A DNA stretch of 10,201 nucleotides from an uncultured Collinsella sp. (GCA_905198825.1 CAJKEF010000027.1:1-10201), one strand, 5' to 3'. Numbered from the stretch's first letter, positions 1-6,639 are shown. The notes: a model not told the origin generated them from the sequence alone. Translations and numbers: made by a program.

Positions 1-481
1 CCTCATTGTCGGCGAGTTCACCTGGGATGATGCGGTTGTCGTAGAAACCGGTGATGACCCGCTTGCCCAAGCGACAAATCGCGGGCTGTGCGTTGGCGCG
101 GCACTCCTCAAAGCATTGGCAAATGGTATCGAGGAACCAGCGGTAGTAGTTCTCGTCGAATTTTCCCGTCCACCAGCTGCGGTGGTAAGCGACGATTGAA
201 GTATGGTCGTGCGTCGCCGAGAGCAGGACGCAATCACGGTCAATGCCGTAGCGCTCGGCGAGCATTGTCTTGACTTCCTCGGCCATGCTTTCCTCGAACT
301 CGAGGACATCGGCATTAAAGAGAAACACTTCACGTTCGCCTTGCTGGAAGAGAATGGCGTTGGCGAAGACGTCGTCATGGACGCCCGTCGCAGGTTCAAG
401 ACGGTTGGGAAGATTGCGGTAGCCAATCAGGTAGATGTCGCCCTGTGGGGTGATTTTGCGGCGCGCGTGTCCAATGTTCAT
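1..481 (-). CDS. Neutral-ceramidase-like hydrolase, N-terminal part (cut by left window edge)
   Basis: The reverse strand is open from an ATG at 479-481 to the edge, giving 160 codons without a stop. An AGAAGGAG ribosome site lies 7 bases before the ATG. The segment LLSATHDHTS (residues 86-95) resembles the SATHTHSG zinc-site motif of neutral/alkaline non-lysosomal ceramidases (PF04734), and both histidines, H91 and H93, are present. The preceding VHDDVFANAILF stretch also fits the fold and matches a similar stretch in the upstream neighbour. In known ceramidases this histidine belongs to the zinc centre that hydrolyses N-acyl amide bonds of sphingoid lipids. Bacterial relatives of this length are mostly uncharacterised, so the substrate is unknown. 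It is the third gene of an operon and starts 18 bases after the stop of its paralogue. No signal peptide is visible, which suggests a cytoplasmic protein. The C-terminal portion lies outside the window. Confidence 0.72.
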   Translation of the reverse strand, partial: MNIGHARRKITPQGDIYLIGYRNLPNRLEPATGVHDDVFANAILFQQGEREVFLFNADVLEFEESMAEEVKTMLAERYGIDRDCVLLSATHDHTSIVAYHRSWWTGKFDENYYRWFLDTICQCFEECRANAQPAICRLGKRVITGFYDNRIIPGELADNE

Positions 482-499
482 GCACGTTCTCCTTCTGTG

Positions 500-1747
500 T
501 CACGCCGCATTCAAGGCGGCAATGATGATTTCGACGAGGCGCTCATGGGATCCGGCGGCTAAACCGGAGTTCATGGCCTCATAGGTGATCTTTTCGTACG
601 CGTCGGGAGCCGGTAGGTACTTCTGTCCGCCGTTGACGAGCGTGGCAAAGAACACAGAGCCGGACCGAGCGGCGCGCACAGTGGCGCCGAATGCACTCGA
701 GACCTCGGGTTGTACGCCGACAAGCTCGACGTTTCCCAGCCGGAGCAGATAGACCCTCGTGCGCTGCTCGCCAGCGGCATGAAACTCATACGTTCGGTGC
801 GGAGCCAAAGAGTGAAAATCGGCGCGTGTCTGAGCGGGCAGGAGAACGTCGACCGTGCGGGCATCGATGCCGGTAGCGTCATCCTCACGCGCCATGCGAG
901 CGGTCTCGATTAAAGCATCGCCCAAGGCCTGCCCCTGCTGGTGCAACATGCGGTATCCGTCCTCATGGGCATCGACCGTCTGCTTAACGCCGGCCGCATC
1001 GAACATGACGTTCATGGCGCGCTCCGCCGGACTTTGGTCGCCCGCGGCGCCTGGCAGCAACAGGGCAACGCCGCCCAGCTCGCGCTCGAGTGACATGGCG
1101 GCAAAACCAAAGAGGTCTCCGCTCGCCATGCGCCTCCCCTCGGAGTCGCGCGACCCGTCGAGCACGGAGGACTGAACGTCCGCCGTCGCGAGCACGGCAA
1201 CATACTCGCCCCCGGCATCCCTTATGGCGAGTACGGGCATCGTGTGGTCGGCAAACCCCCTGGGATTCGAGCCCAACCACCAGCCGGCAGGCGTCTCGAT
1301 GTCGCGATTAACGTTCACGGGGCATTCGCCCTCCACAGTGGCGAGAGTGACGGAGCGAATGCCCGCAACAGCGCGCTCGACAGCCGTGCGGGCGGCAGCG
1401 ACGAGTGCTGCGCGATAGCGCTCGTTGCGATTGCGGGTAGCATCGTCGGCAAGATGCCCGGGAGTGCGGACGTGAGGCATGGAAAACGTGTGGGTAGGAA
1501 CCACCCAAGAATAAGCACCGCTGCAATTGGCGGCATCCTCAACAATCTCACGCAGATCGGCGAGTAGAGCCGGAGCGATCGAGGTGACCTCAAGCGAAAG
1601 GACGCAGGCGCGTCGCCCCGTTCCCTCGATGATAAGGGCACGGGCGAAGACCTCATGACGGAGTTCGTCGAAACCGTCGAACGGCAACACGTCCCCAAGA
1701 TCGATGGCCACACGAGCGGCCCCAGCCCTCATCTCTCCTTCGTCCAT
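500..1747 (-). CDS. Neutral/alkaline non-lysosomal ceramidase-family protein
   Basis: A 415-residue protein. The frame is open further upstream to 1879, but that part overlaps the preceding gene. The ATG at 1745-1747 has an AGGGGAG ribosome site 8 bases away and is preferred. Family-like segments appear in order: VVPTHTFSMP (82-91, zinc-motif region), NVNRD (145-149), a GAAGDQSP turn (233-240), QPEVSSAFG (346-354, the usual P-G-E region) and NGGQKYLPAPDAYE (372-385, the tyrosine region near the end). Compared with SATHTH, the second histidine is phenylalanine (F88). The position expected to hold the next zinc histidine, in a CH-P-type strand, reads LATAD (186-190) with no histidine. It may therefore be catalytically altered or inactive. 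It has no signal peptide. It lies 26 bases after the amidohydrolase-like gene and 18 bases before its paralogue, so the three are probably co-transcribed and the two paralogues may form a heteromer. The substrate is unknown. Confidence 0.75.
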   Translation of the reverse strand: MDEGEMRAGAARVAIDLGDVLPFDGFDELRHEVFARALIIEGTGRRACVLSLEVTSIAPALLADLREIVEDAANCSGAYSWVVPTHTFSMPHVRTPGHLADDATRNRNERYRAALVAAARTAVERAVAGIRSVTLATVEGECPVNVNRDIETPAGWWLGSNPRGFADHTMPVLAIRDAGGEYVAVLATADVQSSVLDGSRDSEGRRMASGDLFGFAAMSLERELGGVALLLPGAAGDQSPAERAMNVMFDAAGVKQTVDAHEDGYRMLHQQGQALGDALIETARMAREDDATGIDARTVDVLLPAQTRADFHSLAPHRTYEFHAAGEQRTRVYLLRLGNVELVGVQPEVSSAFGATVRAARSGSVFFATLVNGGQKYLPAPDAYEKITYEAMNSGLAAGSHERLVEIIIAALNAA

Positions 1748-1773
1748 GGCAGATACTCCCCTCTGATTGCCGC

Positions 1774-2808
1774 TCACTCGACACCGTACAGTTGCTGCGC
1801 TGTACCGCCAAGCACAAGGTCGCTGTCTGTATCGCTCAGATTTGCAGCGCGAACGCAGGCGACACCCTCGGTGAGCCACTCGCGTTTAACGGGATAGCTC
1901 GTGCCAAAAACAATATGGTCTGCACCCAGCACGTCAACCGCACAGGCGAGGAGTGTCTTGCCCCAAGGCTGAGCATGGGACATGTCGAAATAGATGTTGT
2001 TCTCGAGGTGCCTGGAAACGGTCTCGGTATCGACCTGAAAACGGCCAGAAGCATCAGGGCGCTTGGGGCCATGAGGCAGCAGCATCTCCTTGAACGCAAA
2101 GTATGCGCCGCCGAGCATGGAGTGGACCATCTTGATATTGGGGTAGCGCTCAAAGAAATCACCAAAGATCTCTCGGCCGATCGCCGTAGTTTGGTCGACG
2201 CAGCGGCCATAAGAGCGGCGAAGGTTGTCGTACGCGAGAAGCGACTCGTTCTCGACCGGCACGGGAACATGGTGCACGTAAACGGTGACATGGCGTTCGT
2301 TCAGGTGCTCGAAAAAGCTCGAGAAGACCTGGTCGTCGAGATAGCGCTTACCGTAGTGAGCGCAGAGCTGCACACCCGCAAAACCATCGTCGAGCCTGCG
2401 GTCGAGCTCCTCCAAATTCGCTTTGGTGCCAAAGGGCGGCACAGCGACAAGCGGAATCAGACGACCACTTGACGCCTTCGCGTCAGCAGCCATACCGTCG
2501 TTGAAACGCCGGCACATCTCGAGCGACATCCACTCGTGACAGCCGGGGAGCTTGAGGATCGCCTTGTCGACCCCCGCCTCATCCATATCGGCCAAGCGCT
2601 TCTCGAGGGTGTAGTCGCCCTCAATGTAGTTAAGACCCGGAGAACCGGCGGGCATCTCGATCACGATCTGTCGTTTGCCGGCGGAATTCATGGTCAGATA
2701 GCCTTCGGTGTCATAGGCGCGGGGTACCTCGGCCAAAAACTGTTCGCAGAGCGTCTCGTCATGAAAGATGCGCTCGTCGAACCAGTAGGAATTTGCATCG
2801 ATAATCAT
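1774..2808 (-). CDS. Amidohydrolase_2-type TIM-barrel protein with most metal ligands missing
   Basis: A 344-residue protein with the layout of the amidohydrolase_2 family (PF04909, ACMSD-like decarboxylases and hydrolases). Visible elements are the opening MIID strand, a helix-rich barrel with PLVAVPPF (119-126), GFAGVQL (142-148), VYVHH (176-180), IKMVHSMLGG (225-234) and the closing HIVFGTSYP (298-306). The family normally has D-x-H-x-H after strand 1, a His after strand 5, a His in the S-H-x-G-G region and an Asp in F-G-S-D-Y-P. Here these read DANSY, HH, SMLGG and FGTSYP, so only the strand-5 histidine is clearly kept. The start ATG at 2806-2808 has an AAAGGCGG ribosome site 9 bases upstream. 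It is the first gene of a three-gene operon with two ceramidase-like proteins. It could be a metal-independent enzyme, as LigI lactonase is in this superfamily, or a binding or regulatory pseudoenzyme. The reaction is unknown. Confidence 0.78.
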   Translation of the reverse strand: MIIDANSYWFDERIFHDETLCEQFLAEVPRAYDTEGYLTMNSAGKRQIVIEMPAGSPGLNYIEGDYTLEKRLADMDEAGVDKAILKLPGCHEWMSLEMCRRFNDGMAADAKASSGRLIPLVAVPPFGTKANLEELDRRLDDGFAGVQLCAHYGKRYLDDQVFSSFFEHLNERHVTVYVHHVPVPVENESLLAYDNLRRSYGRCVDQTTAIGREIFGDFFERYPNIKMVHSMLGGAYFAFKEMLLPHGPKRPDASGRFQVDTETVSRHLENNIYFDMSHAQPWGKTLLACAVDVLGADHIVFGTSYPVKREWLTEGVACVRAANLSDTDSDLVLGGTAQQLYGVE

Positions 2809-2840
2809 TGGTTGGAACCGCCTTTCATCTTGTTGAAAAC

Positions 2841-2870
2841 ATTCTAGAAAAGCAGGTACCCGGACATCAA
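2841..2870 (-). promoter_or_regulatory. Probable promoter of the amidohydrolase/ceramidase-like operon
   Basis: On the reverse strand TTGATG (2865-2870) and TAGAAT (2841-2846) are separated by 18 bases. They match the sigma-70 consensus at 4/6 and 5/6 positions. Transcription would begin near 2834 and leave a leader of about 26 bases containing the ribosome site. This is the best promoter match in the 226-bp gap before 2808. It was assigned by eye. Confidence 0.5.
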
Positions 2871-2906
2871 TTCCAGCTTAAGCCCATTGTATTCCATTTT
2901 GGAATA
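2870..2906. promoter_or_regulatory. Candidate operator: palindrome plus one half-site upstream of the operon
   Basis: A perfect inverted repeat, TATTCCA-TTT-TGGAATA, covers 2890-2906. A further ATTCCA half-site lies at 2870-2875, exactly 21 bp (two helical turns) from the equivalent arm, and overlaps the proposed -35 box. The palindrome is centred about 64 bp upstream of the inferred transcription start, which suits an activator. No regulator gene lies next to it in the window, so the protein that binds is unknown. Confidence 0.45.
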
Positions 2907-2970
2907 GAACTAGCCGCTCACGCGCGAACCTCGCCCGCTCAACGAGACAAGCGCTAACAGCACGGGCTTA

Positions 2971-3013
2971 GACAGAAAACGGTCGGCCCGCATCCGTTGC
3001 GGGCCGACCGTTT
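2971..3013 (-). terminator. Rho-independent terminator of the XRE-AlaA gene
   Basis: A perfect 15-bp stem (2977-2991 with 2999-3013) encloses a 7-base loop. Read on the reverse strand it is followed by TTTTCTGTC. It begins 22 bases after the stop codon of the minus-strand aminotransferase gene and would insulate that gene from the operon promoter downstream. On the plus strand it is also followed by a short TTT, but no plus-strand gene ends here. Confidence 0.88.
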
Positions 3014-3034
3014 CATTACAGGCTACCTTTGCCG

Positions 3035-4555
3035 TTACGCCTGGCGGTAATGGTCAAAGAAGTCGGCGAGGTCTTCGAGGGACTCTTTGAGTACTTCCAT
3101 GCGCGGCAGGTACACGATACGGAAGTGGTCGGGCTCAGCCCAGTTGAAGCCGCCGCCGCGCGTGATCAGGATCTTCTTCTCGTGCAGCAGGTCAAGGGCG
3201 AACTGCTCGTCATCGGTGATGTTGAACTTCTTCACATCCATCTTGGGGAAGATGTAGAACGCCGCGCGCGGCTTAACCACCGAGATGCCGTCAATCTTGT
3301 TGAGCGCCTCATACACAAAGTTGCGCTGCTCGTAGACACGGCCGCCAGGACGGATGTAGTCGTTAACGGACTGATGACCACCGAGTGCCGTCTGAACGAT
3401 CGACTGAGCCGGCACGTTGGAGCACAGGCGCATGTTGGAGAGCATGTTGATACCCATGATGAAGTCGCTCATGCAGCGCTGGTTGCCCGAAAGCACCATC
3501 CAGCCAATACGATAGCCCGCAATCATGTGCGACTTGGAAAGGCCGCTAAAGGTGACACAGGGCAGATCGGGAGCGAGCGAGGCAATCGAGACGTGCTCAT
3601 AGCCGTCCATGCACAGGCGGTCGTAAATCTCGTCTGCAAAAATCATGAGCTGGTGCCTGCGCGCAACCTCAACGATGCCCTCGAGCACCTCACGCGGATA
3701 GACGGAACCCGTGGGGTTGTTAGGGTTGATGATGACGAGGGCCTTGGTCGCGCTCGTGATCTTGGACTCCATATCCTCCAGGTCGGGATACCAATCCGCC
3801 TGCTCATCACACAAATAATGTACGGGATGACCGCCGGCAAGGGTTGCGCACGCCGTCCAGAGCGGATAGTCAGGGCTGGGGATCAGAATCTCGTCGCCAT
3901 TGTCGAGCAGCGCGTTCATCGAAAGCTGAATGAGCTCGGACACGCCGTTGCCCGTGTAGATATGCTCCATCTGAACGTTGGGCAGGCCCTTGATCTGCGA
4001 ATACTGCATGATCGCCTTGCGCGCGGAGAACAGGCCGCGCGAGTTGGAATAGCCTTCGCAGTCGGGCAGCTGCTGGCGCATGTCCTTGATGACCTCATCG
4101 GGCGTGCGGAAACCGAAGGGCGCCGGGTTACCGATATTGAGCTTGAGGATGCGCTCGCCCTCGTCCTCCATACGGGCAGCCTCGTCGACGACGGGACCGC
4201 GCACGTCATACAGGACGTTATCGAGCTTGGTGGATTTAGAAAAAGTACGCATGGTGGTGCTCCTTGCAATTTGAGCTGAGGGATGGGGTTCGGGCTTGGA
4301 ATCGTTGCGGGGTGATGATGCCTCGCCTTGATCGGCGTCGCCGGCAAGCAGCCAGGTAACATCGACCTCCAAAATACGGGCGAGCAGCTCTGCCACATCG
4401 CGCCGCGGGATCGTCTTGCCGCTCACATATTGGCTCATCTGACTCTTGCCGAGTTTTTTGCCGAGCATCTCCGATGCGCGGATTACATCCGACTGGCGAA
4501 CGTCGCGATCGGACATGGTCTGTCGCAGGCGATCGCTAAACGTCTCTTGGGCCAT
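3035..4555 (-). CDS. alaA: XRE helix-turn-helix regulator fused to AlaA-type alanine aminotransferase
   Basis: A 506-residue protein from the ATG at 4553-4555, which has an AAGGAGG ribosome site 5 bases upstream. The frame extends to 4594, but only through a GTG inside operator repeats, so that start is rejected. Residues about 7-72 form an XRE/Cro-type DNA-binding domain with a likely recognition region GKSQMSQYVSGKTIP. A polar Ser/Pro-rich linker follows (about 75-101). Residues 102-506 are a complete fold-type I aminotransferase very close to E. coli AlaA. It has KLNIGNPAPFGF, GYSNSRGLFSARKAI, SPDYPLWTA, the PLP-site INPNNPTG and ADEIYD, and GLSKSHMIAGYRIGW with the Schiff-base lysine (K341 here, K240 in AlaA numbering). 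AlaA converts pyruvate and glutamate to alanine and 2-oxoglutarate. The fusion suggests a MocR-like regulator in which PLP or amino-donor binding could steer DNA binding, but with an XRE rather than a GntR head. Autoregulation is likely from the repeats upstream. Confidence 0.9.
   Translation of the reverse strand: MAQETFSDRLRQTMSDRDVRQSDVIRASEMLGKKLGKSQMSQYVSGKTIPRRDVAELLARILEVDVTWLLAGDADQGEASSPRNDSKPEPHPSAQIARSTTMRTFSKSTKLDNVLYDVRGPVVDEAARMEDEGERILKLNIGNPAPFGFRTPDEVIKDMRQQLPDCEGYSNSRGLFSARKAIMQYSQIKGLPNVQMEHIYTGNGVSELIQLSMNALLDNGDEILIPSPDYPLWTACATLAGGHPVHYLCDEQADWYPDLEDMESKITSATKALVIINPNNPTGSVYPREVLEGIVEVARRHQLMIFADEIYDRLCMDGYEHVSIASLAPDLPCVTFSGLSKSHMIAGYRIGWMVLSGNQRCMSDFIMGINMLSNMRLCSNVPAQSIVQTALGGHQSVNDYIRPGGRVYEQRNFVYEALNKIDGISVVKPRAAFYIFPKMDVKKFNITDDEQFALDLLHEKKILITRGGGFNWAEPDHFRIVYLPRMEVLKESLEDLADFFDHYRQA
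4250..4265 (-). promoter_or_regulatory. Internal ribosome site and ATG giving stand-alone AlaA
   Basis: Inside the fusion gene the reverse strand reads AAGGAG (4260-4265), 7 bases, then ATG (4250-4252). This start opens MRTFSKSTKLDNVLYD, the exact N-terminus expected for AlaA, and would give 405 residues, the same length as I recall for E. coli AlaA. The site includes an AGG arginine codon, which is uncommon in this C/G-ending codon context. It suggests either a second translation product or a relic of two formerly separate genes. Confidence 0.6.
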
Positions 4556-4576
4556 TAGAACCTCCTTGCTGGCAAA

Positions 4577-4658
4577 GTTCAATTTATAGAACACAAATTG
4601 AACCTGAGTTCAATTTAGGCAGCAGTATAGCGCGGCGCATTATCCGAAAGTTCAATTT
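4577..4658. promoter_or_regulatory. GTTCAATTT operator array upstream of XRE-AlaA
   Basis: Four exact copies of a 9-bp element occur here. GTTCAATTT is at 4577-4585, 4608-4616 and 4650-4658, and its reverse complement AAATTGAAC is at 4595-4603. The copies at 4595-4603 and 4608-4616 form a perfect dyad with a 4-bp spacer, and the copies at 4577-4585 and 4595-4603 form a second dyad with a 9-bp spacer. A reverse-strand TATAAA (4583-4588) could be the -10 box, with TTGAAC (4608-4613) as a -35 at a long 19-bp spacing. A bound repressor would then block the promoter. The XRE domain encoded just downstream is the obvious candidate to bind. Confidence 0.72.
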
Positions 4659-4717
4659 CATAAGAAAATGTACCGAACCCCGAGAATTGTCCCAAAGTAG
4701 ACAACAGGTACGCGCTT

Positions 4718-5575
4718 TTAGAGATATTCAAGGAAACGAGCCGCCGCAAGCGAAACGTCAGCGGTGCGGTATATGGCGTTGATCTGCCGATGAGGATGTC
4801 CCTCGAGCGGGCGCACGGCAACATCGAACTGGCAGCGGCGCAAGATGAGCGCGGGAAGAATGCTCACGCCCAGGCCGTCCTCGACCATGGCCATAATCGC
4901 ATAGTCATCCCAGGTCGACAGCTTGGAGCACACCGTCAGCCCCGCCCGACGGAACAGCGGCGTAATCTCGTCATCGGTACCGCGTTCCAGCAGAATAAAC
5001 TGCTCGTTGGCTAAATCGGCAAGAGAAACGACCTCCGCGGTGGCAAGCGAGGAGTCCGCTGGCACCACGGCCATCAACTCATCTTGCACCAACGGCCGCG
5101 ACGCCATGCCGGCGCCGCGTGGCTCGCGCGGAATAAAGCCCAGGTCGCAGCGGCCTTCCGCCACCCATTGCTCAATCTCGGAGTAATCACCCATCAGCAG
5201 CTCGTAATCGACATCCGGATGATCGGCGCGAAAGCGCGCAATCACCGGCGGCAGCACGTGGGTCGCCACACTCGAAAACGTACCGATGCAGATTTTGCCG
5301 CGCATGAGCCCACGCATCTCATCCACCCGTCGCTGCAAACGAACAAATTCCTCGCACAACGCCTCGACCGCCGGCATAACTTGCCGCCCATCGGCAGAAA
5401 GCACTACGCCCTCGCGGCTTCTATCGAGCACTTTAAAGCCCCAGTCGGCCTCGAGATCGGCCACCATACGGCTCACGCCCGACTGCGAATAGCTCAGCCG
5501 CTCGGCGGCGCGCGTAAAACTGCCAGCGCGCACGGTCTCGAGCAGGACCTGCATCTTTTGAACATTCGTTTCCAC
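4718..5575 (-). CDS. LysR-type transcriptional regulator
   Basis: A 285-residue LysR regulator. The frame is open to an ATG at 5596, but that ATG has no ribosome site. The GTG at 5573-5575 follows a GGAGGG site closely and opens VETNVQKMQVLLETV, the usual LysR beginning, so it is preferred. Residues about 12-37 contain the winged-helix motif AGSFTRAAERLSYSQSGVSR, followed by the dimerisation helix and, from about residue 86, the periplasmic-binding-like effector domain beginning GKICIGTFSSVATHVLP. The segment IAMVEDGLGVSILPALI is the conserved stretch of the second effector lobe. The length fits the family, which is usually about 290-310 residues. It is divergent from an EamA transporter, with a LysR-box palindrome between them. 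It therefore probably regulates that transporter and itself. The effector is unknown. Confidence 0.92.
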   Translation of the reverse strand: METNVQKMQVLLETVRAGSFTRAAERLSYSQSGVSRMVADLEADWGFKVLDRSREGVVLSADGRQVMPAVEALCEEFVRLQRRVDEMRGLMRGKICIGTFSSVATHVLPPVIARFRADHPDVDYELLMGDYSEIEQWVAEGRCDLGFIPREPRGAGMASRPLVQDELMAVVPADSSLATAEVVSLADLANEQFILLERGTDDEITPLFRRAGLTVCSKLSTWDDYAIMAMVEDGLGVSILPALILRRCQFDVAVRPLEGHPHRQINAIYRTADVSLAAARFLEYL

Positions 5576-5620
5576 GGCACCCCTCCACCTATGCATGAGC
5601 TTTTGTCATGTTATCTATGC

Positions 5621-5626
5621 ATTATA
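5621..5626 (-). promoter_or_regulatory. Probable -10 box of the LysR gene
   Basis: On the reverse strand this is a perfect TATAAT about 46 bases upstream of the GTG start. No good -35 box is seen at 16-18 bp, which suits a promoter that depends on an activator or is weak. The nested palindrome at 5639-5678 begins 12 bp upstream of it. Confidence 0.45.
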
Positions 5627-5638
5627 TTCGCTTTTCTT

Positions 5639-5678
5639 CTATATCCAGTTCACCCATAGTGAACATGCTCGGATATAG
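5639..5678. promoter_or_regulatory. Nested palindromic operator between lysR-type gene and EamA gene
   Basis: The outer arms CTATATCC (5639-5646) and GGATATAG (5671-5678) are perfect inverted repeats. Inside them GTTCAC (5648-5653) and GTGAAC (5659-5664) form a second perfect dyad around CCATA. The inner dyad contains a T-N11-A pattern, the classical LysR-box layout. The array sits between the two divergent starts, just before the EamA ribosome site and upstream of the regulator's -10 box. Confidence 0.65.
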
Positions 5679-5693
5679 AGGGGATGGAAGCGC

Positions 5694-6605
5694 ATGAACA
5701 ACGGACTGTTTACGTACTTAGCAGCATTGCTATTGTTTGGCTCCAACGGCATCATCGCCGCTGCCATCGCGCTGCCGAGCTCCGATATCGTGCTACTACG
5801 CACGTTTTTGGGCGCACTCTCGCTTGTCACCATCCTCGCCATCACCCAACGCCATAAGCTGCAGGCGCCATCTCGTCCCCGCGAAGCCGCGGCCCTCCTC
5901 CTCTCGGGAGCCGCGCTGGGCGCCAGCTGGATTTTTCTGTTCCGCGCCTACCAGACGATCGGCGTCGGCGTATCCTCCCTGCTGTACTACTGCGGCCCCA
6001 TCATCGTTATGGCCCTCTCCCCGCTCATCTTTGGCGAAAAGCTGACCGGCGGCAAAATCGCCGGGTTTATCGCCGTTGCATGCGGCGCTTTTCTCATTGC
6101 AGCGCAAGGTCTGGGCGGCAATATGCCCATTGCGGGCATCGTCTGTGGAATCGCCTCGGCCTTCTGCTATGCATTGATGGTCATCGCCAGCAAGGGTGCG
6201 CCGCACATCGAGGGCCTCGAGAACTCCGCGCTCCAGGTGAGCGCCGCCTTTGTGACCGCACTGGTCCTCACGCTCATCACGCAGGGCGCTCCCTCGTTCC
6301 TGTCCGCCGGCGTCGCCGCCAGTATTGATTGGCGCGCCGTCGTCATGCTCGGCGTCGTCAACACCGGCATTGGTTGCCTGCTCTACTTTAGCGCCGTCGC
6401 CAAGCTGCCCGTCCAGACCGTCGCCGTCGTCGGCTACCTCGAGCCGCTTTCGGCGGTCGTGTTCTCGGCCGTCCTTTTGGGCGAAGTCATAACACCGGTC
6501 CGCCTGATGGGCGCCGCACTTATCATCGGCGGCGCGCTCTTTTGCGAATTCGCCGGCAAACGCGCAGGCGCCAAGGCTGGCATAGCCCAGACAGCACGTG
6601 CTTAA
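5694..6605 (+). CDS. EamA/DMT-family membrane transporter
   Basis: A 303-residue integral membrane protein with two tandem EamA domains (PF00892) and about ten predicted helices. Repeat 1 covers about residues 5-137 and repeat 2 about 146-284. Each repeat ends in the family's typical proline and LGE/GEK segment: YYCGPIIVMALSPLIFGEKLT (99-119) and GYLEPLSAVVFSAVLLGEVIT (247-267). The family includes exporters of amino acids and other metabolites (RhaT, YdcZ and RarD relatives), and the substrate cannot be read from sequence. The start ATG follows GAGGGG at 10 bases and GGAAG at 4 bases. The ATG at 5684 is out of frame. The short basic tail is cytoplasmic. It is transcribed divergently from the LysR-type gene, which probably controls it in response to its substrate. 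Confidence 0.9.
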   Translation: MNNGLFTYLAALLLFGSNGIIAAAIALPSSDIVLLRTFLGALSLVTILAITQRHKLQAPSRPREAAALLLSGAALGASWIFLFRAYQTIGVGVSSLLYYCGPIIVMALSPLIFGEKLTGGKIAGFIAVACGAFLIAAQGLGGNMPIAGIVCGIASAFCYALMVIASKGAPHIEGLENSALQVSAAFVTALVLTLITQGAPSFLSAGVAASIDWRAVVMLGVVNTGIGCLLYFSAVAKLPVQTVAVVGYLEPLSAVVFSAVLLGEVITPVRLMGAALIIGGALFCEFAGKRAGAKAGIAQTARA

Positions 6606-6639
6606 AAGCCCCTGCTTTGAAATGCTACCTGCGTACATA

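Noticed and set aside
1748..1879. Longer N-terminus for the first ceramidase-like protein
   Set aside because: The 44 extra residues overlap the end of the upstream gene and look like non-coding translation. The ATG at 1747 has a good ribosome site.
1792..2472. Plus-strand open frame of 226 codons opposite the amidohydrolase-like gene
   Set aside because: It is antisense to a gene with recognisable fold motifs and an operon context. It shows no motif of its own.
3029..4279. Plus-strand open frame of 416 codons opposite the aminotransferase
   Set aside because: It is a shadow of the AlaA-type gene, whose motifs are unmistakable on the other strand. No family resemblance was seen.
4556..4594. 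Longer N-terminus for the XRE-AlaA protein from a GTG at 4594
   Set aside because: The extra 13 codons run through the operator/-10 region and the real ribosome site. The AAGGAGG before 4555 decides the start.
5796..6638. Minus-strand open frame of 280 codons opposite the EamA gene
   Set aside because: It is highly charged and lacks motifs. It is the complement of a hydrophobic transporter, a typical shadow pattern.
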